Below, piece after piece: positions 31,218 to 37,221 of a stretch of 64,000 nucleotides of DNA. Location of the stretch: assembly GCA_023264975.1 (NCBI GenBank), contig JAHFUS010000006.1:19923-83922 (forward strand), in the 5' to 3' direction. This DNA is from Actinomycetes bacterium (GTDB taxonomy: Bacteria > Actinomycetota > Acidimicrobiia > Acidimicrobiales > GCA-2861595). A program made the position numbers and the translations under genes. How positions within the stretch are numbered: position 1 is the first letter of the stretch; each line of letters begins with the position of its first letter. Under the pieces are notes generated by a model. The model did not search any database and was not told the origin of the DNA. It saw only the letters and a program-made list of their open reading frames with translations.

Positions 31218-31234
31218 GTCTCAGAATATGAGAC
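31218..31234. promoter_or_regulatory. Palindromic operator-like site between leuC and the IclR-type gene
   Basis: GTCTCA-GAATA-TGAGAC: perfect 6-bp half-sites around a 5-bp AT-rich centre, in the middle of the 54-bp divergent gap. It stands out in a GC-rich context. IclR-family repressors of leuCD in other actinobacteria (LtbR, NdgR) bind short palindromes in the equivalent gap, so this is the likely operator for the regulator at 31246 and for leuCD. The -10/-35 elements are not confidently visible. Confidence 0.65.
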
Positions 31235-31245
31235 CCTTATCTCGG

Positions 31246-31899
31246 ATGACAAGACAGAGTGTAAACGGCGTCGGCGTGCTCGACAAAGCCATTGCGATTC
31301 TCGACTCCCTCGAGGAGGGCCCGCTCGGCCTCGCCGCTCTCGTGTCGGCCACCGGGCTGTCCCGCCCCACCGCCCACCGCCTGGCCACCGCCCTGGAGGG
31401 CCACGACCTGGTTGCCCGAGACAGCGCCGGCCGGTTCATCCTCGGGCCCCGCCTCGTGCGGCGCCCGCTGGAGGAGGCGGCCCGCCCTGCGTTGGCGGCC
31501 CTGCGGGACGCCACCGGCGAGAGCGCCCAGCTCTACGTTCCCCGCAACGGGGCCCGCTTGTGCGTCGTCGCCCTGGAGTCGCCCCACGGCCTGCGCACCA
31601 TCGTCCCGGCCGGCGCTGTCCTGCCGCTCGACCAGGGCTCGGCCGGCGCCGCCCTCCGCGGCTCGCCCGAGGTGCTGCGACGGGGGTGGGCCCAGAGCGC
31701 CGAGGAGCGCGAGCCCGGAGTGGCCTCGGTGAGCGCCCCCGTCCTCCACGACGGCGCCGTGGTGGCCGCCGTGTCGGTGTCGGGCCCGGTGGAGCGCACG
31801 ACTCGGTCACCCGGCCGGCGCTACTCGGCGGCGGTGGTGGCCGCCGCCCGTGCCGTGGAGGTCGCCATGGGCTGGAACCAGTCCCTTTCGAGTAAATAG
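31246..31899 (+). CDS. IclR-family transcriptional regulator, probable leuCD regulator
   Basis: 217 residues from ATG 31246. The N-terminal winged helix (about 5-65) has VLDKAIAILDSLEEGPLGLAAL and TGLSRPTAHRLATALEGHDLV. The C-terminal IclR effector domain is compact and somewhat shorter than usual (ATGESAQLYVPRNGARLCVVALE, LPLDQGSAGAALRGSP, VSAPVLHDGAVVAAVSVSGP). Its position divergent from leuCD matches LtbR of Corynebacterium and NdgR of Streptomyces, IclR-type regulators of leucine and other amino acid genes. The same role is inferred here. Its stop codon (TAG 31897-31899) lies in palindrome copy 3. Confidence 0.88.
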   Translation: MTRQSVNGVGVLDKAIAILDSLEEGPLGLAALVSATGLSRPTAHRLATALEGHDLVARDSAGRFILGPRLVRRPLEEAARPALAALRDATGESAQLYVPRNGARLCVVALESPHGLRTIVPAGAVLPLDQGSAGAALRGSPEVLRRGWAQSAEEREPGVASVSAPVLHDGAVVAAVSVSGPVERTTRSPGRRYSAAVVAAARAVEVAMGWNQSLSSK

Positions 31900-31930
31900 G
31901 GTGTCGAATTGACACCCTATTTACTCGGGA
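31886..31930. repeat. Long palindrome, copy 3, supplies stop codons to both flanking genes
   Basis: Arms CGAGTAAATAGGGTGTC (31889-31905) and its reverse complement (31911-31927) around GAATT, extended by T-G, T-G and T-A pairs. The plus-strand gene stops in the left arm (AGT AAA TAG). The minus-strand hydrolase stops in the right arm (GAG TAA, 31921-31923). The two convergent coding regions therefore overlap the palindrome from both sides. Confidence 0.92.
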
Positions 31931-32793
31931 ACGGGGAGGTTGGCGCGGGTGGCGACGTCGGTGCAGGCGTCGAGGAGGGCGGGGACGTAGCGGGCGGCAT
32001 CGGTGACGCATGCGCCGTGGTCGCCCTCCACCTCCGACAGGCGGGCGCCGGGGATGGCGGCGGCCAGGGCGTGCTGGCGACGGGGGCTGACCACCTGGTC
32101 GAGCGTGGTGACGATGACTGCGGCGGGGATGCCGGCGCCGCCGATCCAGCCCGAGGAGTCGAAGCGGCCTATGGCCCAGCCCGCTTCGAGGACGGCGGCG
32201 GCATCGCCGCGCTCCATCTCGGACTGGCCCCAGCCGGCCAGCGCGGCGCCCTGGAGGCGGCGCCGGATGAGGCTGTCTGCCACCTGCTGGCGCACCTGGG
32301 ACGGAGTGAAGCGGGCCACCACGGACAGCCCGAGCAGCGCCGAGAAGTAGGCCCGCGACCGGGCGTCGGGGTTGGAGAAGCTGCAGGCGGTGGCGCTCAG
32401 CACCAGACCGGCGACGAGGTCGGGGTGACGGCGCCATAGCAATTGCGCGATCGGCCCGCCCATCGAGTAGCCGACGGGGACCAGGCGGTCGATGCCCAGT
32501 TCGACGGCGAGGGCGGCGGCGTCGTCCGAGCAGTCCTCCAGCCGGAACGGCCGTCTCGAGCGGATCCCCTGGCCGTGTCCCCGGTGGTCCATGGCGACGA
32601 CCCGGAAGTGTTCGGCCAGCGGTGCGTAGCAGGCGAACCAGTTGAGGTCTGCCGTCACCGTCCAGCCGTGCAACAGGAGCAGGGTGGGTGCTCCCGGCGG
32701 CCCGGGCGCCTCGCGCACGAACGTCTGCCCACGACCCGGGAGCAGGACCGGCCGGCCGGCAGGCAGCGGGACCGGCGGAACAGCCGAGGACAT
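31921..32793 (-). CDS. Alpha/beta hydrolase
   Basis: 290-residue alpha/beta-hydrolase. The oxyanion region is LLLHGWTVTADLNW (about 39-52) and DHRGHGQGIRSRRPFRLED follows. The nucleophile is in VGYSMGGPIAQLLW (about 108-121), and the acid lies near TTLDQVVSPRRQ. The His is in EGDHGACV (about 257-264). The short lid, with no extra domain, gives no substrate hint; esterase, lactonase or a cofactorless peroxidase are all possible. Its reading frame ends VPE-TAA inside palindrome copy 3. It is divergent from the kelch lipoprotein. Confidence 0.88.
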   Translation of the reverse strand: MSSAVPPVPLPAGRPVLLPGRGQTFVREAPGPPGAPTLLLLHGWTVTADLNWFACYAPLAEHFRVVAMDHRGHGQGIRSRRPFRLEDCSDDAAALAVELGIDRLVPVGYSMGGPIAQLLWRRHPDLVAGLVLSATACSFSNPDARSRAYFSALLGLSVVARFTPSQVRQQVADSLIRRRLQGAALAGWGQSEMERGDAAAVLEAGWAIGRFDSSGWIGGAGIPAAVIVTTLDQVVSPRRQHALAAAIPGARLSEVEGDHGACVTDAARYVPALLDACTDVATRANLPVPE

Positions 32794-32834
32794 CGAGTGA
32801 GCGTAGGGGAGGGCCCGTGCGGCAGGATTCGGGC

Positions 32835-33812
32835 ATGTCCGCTCGGAGTGTCCGTCTGGCGGTGGGGATACTGTCGGTGACGCTCGTTGCCGGGTGCAGC
32901 AGCGATGAGGGCGGGGGAGGCTCGTCGCGCGACCGGGACGGTGCGGTCGGCGCCCCCCTCGGAGCCCTTCCCGTCCCCCGCACGGAGGTGGCCGGCGCCA
33001 CGTGGACGGGCCGGCTGGTGGTGGCGGGCGGCCTCACACCCGACGGCGGGGCCAGCGCGCTGGTACACGTTTACGAGGCCAGGACAGGCCGGTGGCGGAA
33101 GGTGTCGTCGCTGCCGGTGCCGCTGCACCATGCCGGCCTGGCCGTGCTGCGCGGCAGGCTCTTCATCGCCGGCGGGTACACCAACGGCCCTGGCGAGGAA
33201 TGGTTGCCGCAGGCGGCCGTGTGGAGTCTGGGCCGCGACGACGAGGAGTGGCGGGGCGAGGCGTCCATGCCGGCCGGGCCCAGGGGCGCCCTCGGCTTGG
33301 CGGCGTCGCTCTCCACCATGGTGGCGGCCGGCGGCGAGTTCGGGGGACAGGCGCTCACCCGGACCGAGTTCTACGACGCCGAGGCTCGGACGTGGAGGGC
33401 GGGCCCCGCCCTCGACCACCCCCGCGAGCACCTTGCCCTCACGGCCGACGGCGACCGGATCTACGCCATCGCCGGCCGGACGGCGGCGGGCGGAAACCTG
33501 GTCAGCGTGGAGTCGATCGACCCGATCCAGGAGTTGGCCTGGCGCGACGAACCGGTCCTGCACGACGCCCGTGGCGGGATCGGGGCGGCGACGGTGGAAG
33601 GTCGGGTGTGCGTGGCGGGCGGAGAAGCGCCGGACGGCACCATCGCATCGGTCGAGTGCCTCGACGGCTTCGACTGGGTGGAGGCGGGTCGTCTCGAACG
33701 CCCGCGCCACGGCCTCGCCGTCATGGCCCTCGACGGACGCCTGCACGTCGTGGGCGGCGGCGAACAGCCCGGCTTGTTCGTGAGCGACGCCCACGAGGCG
33801 ATCGATGTGTGA
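32835..33812 (+). CDS. Kelch-repeat lipoprotein
   Basis: 325 residues from ATG 32835. Signal sequence RLAVGILSVTLVAGC with lipobox LVAG-Cys (Cys about residue 20), so it is exported and lipid-anchored. The rest is a predicted beta-propeller of kelch motifs: WTGRLVVAGGLTPDGG, GRLFIAGGYTNG, LSTMVAAGGEFGG, DRIYAIAGRTAAGG, GRVCVAGGEAPDG and GRLHVVGGGEQPG, each with the GG doublet. Six repeats fit a propeller. Such proteins are usually binding scaffolds; no ligand is evident. It runs into the CooC-like gene on the same strand, 34 bp away. Confidence 0.85.
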   Translation: MSARSVRLAVGILSVTLVAGCSSDEGGGGSSRDRDGAVGAPLGALPVPRTEVAGATWTGRLVVAGGLTPDGGASALVHVYEARTGRWRKVSSLPVPLHHAGLAVLRGRLFIAGGYTNGPGEEWLPQAAVWSLGRDDEEWRGEASMPAGPRGALGLAASLSTMVAAGGEFGGQALTRTEFYDAEARTWRAGPALDHPREHLALTADGDRIYAIAGRTAAGGNLVSVESIDPIQELAWRDEPVLHDARGGIGAATVEGRVCVAGGEAPDGTIASVECLDGFDWVEAGRLERPRHGLAVMALDGRLHVVGGGEQPGLFVSDAHEAIDV

Positions 33813-33846
33813 GCCGACCGGCCTTGCCATCGGTCACAATGGCGGG

Positions 33847-34632
33847 GTGCGCGTCGGGATCGCAGGCAAGGGCGGCGTCGGCAAGACCACCATCTCGTCG
33901 GTGCTGGCCCGCACGCTCGCCCGGCGGAGCTACCGGGTGATCGCCCTCGACTGTGACTCGGACCCCCACCTGGCCATGAGTTCCGGCATCGAGCAGGATC
34001 GGATCGACGCCATGCGCCCGTTCGTCGAGCGACGGGGCCGGGGCGATTCGTTCACCACCGACGCTGTCACGCCGGAGGAGATCCTGGCCAGGCACGGCCT
34101 CGAAGGGCCGGACGGCGTCGTCTACATGCAGGCGGCCCGGATCACCAAGCCGGGCGGCGGCTGAACAGGCGGCTCCCATGTCACGGTTCGTGGCTTCATC
34201 GAGAACATCGAGGCGGAGTACCCCGGCACGGTCGTGATCGCCGACATGGAGGCCGGCCTCGAGCACCTGTCATGGGCGGGCGGCACCCTTCGCTACGTCG
34301 ACGCCCTTCTCCTGGTGGCCGAGCCGCAGAAGAAGGTGCTGCTCACCGCCCGCCGGGCCCACCGCCTCGCCGGCCAGTTGGGCATCGAGCGGGTCGCCTT
34401 CGTGGGCAACCGGGTCCGCGCCGGCGAGGAGCCGATCCTGCACGAGTTCGTGGCGTCGCTCGACGCCGACCTCCTGGCCGCCGTACCGGAGGACCCTGCC
34501 GTGGTGGCTGCCGACCGGGAGGGCCGTTGCCTCCTCGACGCCGCCCCCGACTCGCCCGCCGTCCTCGCCATCCAGCGCCTGGCCGACGACCTCGAGGACC
34601 GCTACCTCACCCGAGTCCCCGTTCCCGAGTAA
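33847..34632 (+). CDS. CooC-like P-loop ATPase with an in-frame UGA (recoded or broken)
   Basis: MinD/ArsA-type ATPase resembling CooC, the nickel-insertion accessory of carbon monoxide dehydrogenase. From GTG 33847: deviant Walker A GKGGVGKTTISSVLA at about 7-21, VIALDCDSDPHLAMSSGI, and VYMQAARITKPGGG. An in-frame TGA (34162-34164) follows, and the same frame continues for 468 bases: TGGSHVTVRGFIENIEAEYP, VIADMEAGLEHLSWAGGT (Walker B-like), VAEPQKKVLLTARRAH and FVGNRV. In CooC a Cys-x-Cys motif lies in this region and binds metal, so the UGA stands where a Cys is expected. Selenocysteine, a recent nonsense mutation or a base error are all possible. No CO dehydrogenase genes are near. The stop is inside palindrome copy 4. 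Confidence 0.75.
34180..34194 (+). other. Candidate SECIS-like hairpin after the UGA
   Basis: GTCAC (34180-34184), loop GGTTC, GTGGC (34190-34194): five pairs, one of them U-G in RNA. The apical loop begins with G and starts 20 bases after the UGA. Bacterial SECIS elements need a short stem with a G-starting loop at about this distance, so the arrangement is compatible with selenocysteine insertion. Short hairpins are common in GC-rich DNA, so the support is weak. Confidence 0.25.
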
Positions 34633-34667
34633 ATAGGGTGTCGTTTTGACACCCTATTTACTCGGGA
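34623..34667. repeat. Long palindrome, copy 4, between convergent genes
   Basis: Arms CCCGAGTAAATAGGGTGTC (34624-34642) and reverse complement (34648-34666) around GTTTT. The outer bases are CCC/GGG here, TTT/GGG in copies 2 and 3 and TTT/AAA in copy 1: changes that keep the stem. It gives the TAA stop to the CooC-like gene; greA, on the other strand, stops 11 bp beyond. Confidence 0.9.
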
Positions 34668-34677
34668 GTGTGCGGGT

Positions 34678-35148
34678 TCAGGCGACGTCGACGATCTCGA
34701 CCTTGAGGGTGGCGCCCGTGGGCGTCTCGTACTCGACCTGCTCGCCCGTCTTCCGGCCCAGAAGGGCCTGGCCGAGCAGGGAGCCCGGGGTGATGATGGT
34801 GACGCCCTCGACCCGCTCCTCGATGGAGCCGACCAGGTAGCGCTCGACCTCGTCGTCGCCCTCGTAGCGCAGTGAGACGGTGGAGCCGGCCACCACCTTG
34901 CCGCCGGTGTCGGCGTCGTCGTCGACGATGGAGGCCTGCGACAGCACCCGCTCGATGTGGCGGATGCGCGACTCCATCTTCCCCTGCGAGTCCTTGGCCG
35001 CGTGGTAGTCGCCGTTCTCCGAGAGGTCGCCGAGCATGCGCGCCGCCTCGATGGCCCGGGCGATCTCGACCCGGCCCCGGGTGGTGAGATCCTCCAACTC
35101 CTCACGGAGGCGGTCGTGAGCCTGACGGGACAGATGCGTCTCGCTCAT
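34678..35148 (-). CDS. greA: Transcription elongation factor GreA
   Basis: Rescues backtracked RNA polymerase by stimulating transcript cleavage. 156 residues, normal length. The N-terminal coiled coil (about 1-75) has the tip acidic residues in GDLSENGDYHAAKDSQG, the segment that reaches the polymerase active site. The C-terminal FKBP-like domain shows TVSLRYEGDDEVERYLVG and SLLGQALLGRKTGEQVEYETP. The gene is divergent from the leuB leader, with 65 bp between the GreA start and the leader ATG. Confidence 0.95.
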   Translation of the reverse strand: MSETHLSRQAHDRLREELEDLTTRGRVEIARAIEAARMLGDLSENGDYHAAKDSQGKMESRIRHIERVLSQASIVDDDADTGGKVVAGSTVSLRYEGDDEVERYLVGSIEERVEGVTIITPGSLLGQALLGRKTGEQVEYETPTGATLKVEIVDVA

Positions 35149-35213
35149 GGGGGGAGGCTAGTGCCGGAAGTGGCTAGCGCCTACGGGCGGCTACCCGGTA
35201 CAGTGGCATTGCC

Positions 35214-35246
35214 ATGACCGCCACCTCCGTAGCCGTCATTCCGTAG
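35214..35246 (+). CDS. leuB-ilvE-cimA leader peptide (Val-Ala-Val-Ile code)
   Basis: A 10-codon ORF, ATG 35214 to TAG 35246, reads MTATSVAVIP. Val (GTA), Ala, Val (GTC) and Ile (ATT) codons stand right before the Pro and stop. No good Shine-Dalgarno is visible, so the start may be leaderless or weak. The identical downstream layout (hairpin on the stop codon, then terminator) to the ilvB and leuA leaders is the main support. The absence of Leu codons before leuB is notable. Confidence 0.8.
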   Translation: MTATSVAVIP

Positions 35247-35301
35247 CGCACACCGTTCCCGGTGTGCGCTGTTCGACCGTCCACGCAGTGGGCGGTTTTT
35301 T
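35245..35301 (+). promoter_or_regulatory. leuB attenuator: stop-proximal hairpin and intrinsic terminator
   Basis: A perfect 10-bp hairpin AGCGCACACC (35245-35254) / GGTGTGCGCT (35261-35270) starts within the leader TAG. Six bases on, CCGTCCAC (35277-35284) pairs with GTGGGCGG (35288-35295, one G-U pair) around GCA, followed by six T (35296-35301). leuB begins 20 bp later with its own AAGGAG. Confidence 0.86.
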
Positions 35302-35321
35302 CTTTCCAAGGAGCACGAGAC

Positions 35322-36296
35322 GTGGCCCACAGGGTCGGGATCATCGCCGGAGACGGCATCGGGCAGGAGGTCGTGCCGGAGGCGCTGAAGGTCGTGCGCG
35401 CGGCCGGCGTCGATCTCGACACCATTGACTACGACCTGGGCGGTGCGCGGTACCTGCGCACCGGCGAGGTCCTTCCGGAGGCCATCCTCGACGAGCTGCG
35501 CGGACTCGACGCCATCCTGCTGGGCGCCGTCGGCACGCCCGAAGTCCCCCCCGGCGTGATCGAGCGCGGCCTGCTGCTGCGCCTGCGCTTCGAGCTCGAC
35601 CTCTACGTCAACTTGCGTCCCATGGAAGGGGCGCGGATCGACTGCGTGGTTGTCCGCGAGAACACCGAGGGCAGCTACGCCGGCGAGGGCGGGGCCCTGC
35701 GGAAGGGCACGCCCCACGAAGTTGCCACCCAGGGCTCGGTGAACACCCGCTTCGGGGTCGAGCGGTGCCTGCGGTTCGCCTTCGAGCTCGCGCAGTCCCG
35801 CCCCCGGCGCCACCTCACACTCGTGCACAAGACCAACGTCCTCACCTTCGCCGGCGACCTGTGGCAGCGGGCCTGTGACGAGGTGGCGGCCGCATACCCC
35901 GACGTCGCCACCGGGTATGACCACGTCGACGCCGCCTGTATCCACCTGGTCGAGCGGCCCGAGCGCTACGACGTGATCGTCACCGACAACCTCTTCGGCG
36001 ACATCCTCACCGACCTCGGTGGCGCCGTGGCCGGCGGGATCGGCCTCGCCGCGTCGGCCAACCTGAATCCGGCCGGCACAGGCCCGTCGCTGTTCGAGCC
36101 CGTCCATGGGTCGGCGCCCGACATTGCCGGTACAGGCCGTGCGAACCCGCTCGCCGCCATACGATCGGCGGCGATGATGCTCGAGTTCCTCGGGGAGGCT
36201 GACGCGGCCGCCCGGGTCACCAAGGCGGTCGCGGCAGCGGCGTCGCTGTCGGGAACCACATCCGAGTTGGGCGACGCCGTCGCGGAAAGGGTATAG
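35322..36296 (+). CDS. leuB: 3-isopropylmalate dehydrogenase
   Basis: Oxidative decarboxylation of 3-isopropylmalate to 2-ketoisocaproate with NAD+; the same enzyme family handles 3-methylmalate in the citramalate route to isoleucine. GTG 35322 with AAGGAG 8 bases upstream; 324 residues, slightly short like other actinobacterial LeuB. Motifs: [18 protein letters not shown], the substrate Arg cluster in [44 protein letters not shown], and the Mg-binding [14 protein letters not shown] (about 222-235). First gene of leuB-ilvE-cimA; ilvE follows after 4 bp. Confidence 0.95.
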   Translation: MAHRVGIIAGDGIGQEVVPEALKVVRAAGVDLDTIDYDLGGARYLRTGEVLPEAILDELRGLDAILLGAVGTPEVPPGVIERGLLLRLRFELDLYVNLRPMEGARIDCVVVRENTEGSYAGEGGALRKGTPHEVATQGSVNTRFGVERCLRFAFELAQSRPRRHLTLVHKTNVLTFAGDLWQRACDEVAAAYPDVATGYDHVDAACIHLVERPERYDVIVTDNLFGDILTDLGGAVAGGIGLAASANLNPAGTGPSLFEPVHGSAPDIAGTGRANPLAAIRSAAMMLEFLGEADAAARVTKAVAAAASLSGTTSELGDAVAERV

Positions 36297-36300
36297 AGAC

Positions 36301-37221
36301 ATGCCCCTGCAGAAGGTGGACAAGATCTGGATGGACGGCGTGCTCGTCGACTGGGACGACGCCAAGATCCACATCCTCACCCATTCGCTCCATTACGGCT
36401 GCGGCGTGTTCGAGGGCATCCGTGCCTATGCCACCACAAGTGGCCCGGCTGTGTTCCGCCTGACCGACCACATCGTCCGCCTGTTCGACAGCGCCAAGAT
36501 CTTCATGCTCGACATCCCCTACACGGTCGAGCAGCTTGTCGCCGCCACCAAGGAGACGGTGCGGGTCAACGGTCTCGACTCGTGCTACATCCGCCCGCTC
36601 GTGTACCTGGGCTACGGCGAGATGGGCCTCAACCCGCTGCCGTGCCCGGTGAACGTCTCGATCGCCGTGTGGCCGTGGGGCAGCTACCTGGGCGACGAGG
36701 GAATCAAGCGCGGCGTGCGCATGAAGATCTCGTCGTGGCAGCGCCACGACCCCAACGCCATGCCGCCGGCGGCCAAGGGCACGGGCATGTACATCAACTC
36801 GTCGATGGCCAAGGTCGAGGCGCTCAAAGCCGGCTACGACGAGGCCATCCTCCTGTCGCCCCAGGGATACGTGAGCGAGTGCACGGGCGAGAACATCTTC
36901 ATCGTGAAGAAGGGCCGCATCATCACCCCGCCCGTCAGCGCCGGCGCCCTCGCCGGCATCACCCAGGACTCGGTGATGACCATCGCCCGCGACCTCGGCA
37001 TCGAGTGCGAGGTGGGCCACATCCTGCGCAGCGACCTCTACACGGCCGACGAGGCGTTCCTCTCCGGCACGGCGGCCGAGGTGGTGCCGATCCGGTCGGT
37101 GGACGACCGCGAGATCGGCGACCCCGGCCCCGTCACCCGCAAGCTCCAGGAGGTCTTCTTCGCCGCCATCAAGGGCGAGGTCGACCGTTACAAGGACTGG
37201 TGTGAACACGTCGACGCGTGA
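36301..37221 (+). CDS. ilvE: Branched-chain amino acid aminotransferase
   Basis: Class IV PLP aminotransferase (306 residues) making Val, Leu and Ile from their keto acids with glutamate. The PLP-binding lysine is Lys159 in PPAAKGTGMYINSS; other motifs are HYGCGVFEGIRAYAT-like (HSLHYGCGVFEGIRAY, about 29-44) and GYVSECTGENIFIVKKGRI. It is the IlvE subgroup of about 300 residues. Its end overlaps cimA by 20 bp, in a different frame, so all three genes of the operon are physically coupled. Confidence 0.96.
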   Translation: MPLQKVDKIWMDGVLVDWDDAKIHILTHSLHYGCGVFEGIRAYATTSGPAVFRLTDHIVRLFDSAKIFMLDIPYTVEQLVAATKETVRVNGLDSCYIRPLVYLGYGEMGLNPLPCPVNVSIAVWPWGSYLGDEGIKRGVRMKISSWQRHDPNAMPPAAKGTGMYINSSMAKVEALKAGYDEAILLSPQGYVSECTGENIFIVKKGRIITPPVSAGALAGITQDSVMTIARDLGIECEVGHILRSDLYTADEAFLSGTAAEVVPIRSVDDREIGDPGPVTRKLQEVFFAAIKGEVDRYKDWCEHVDA

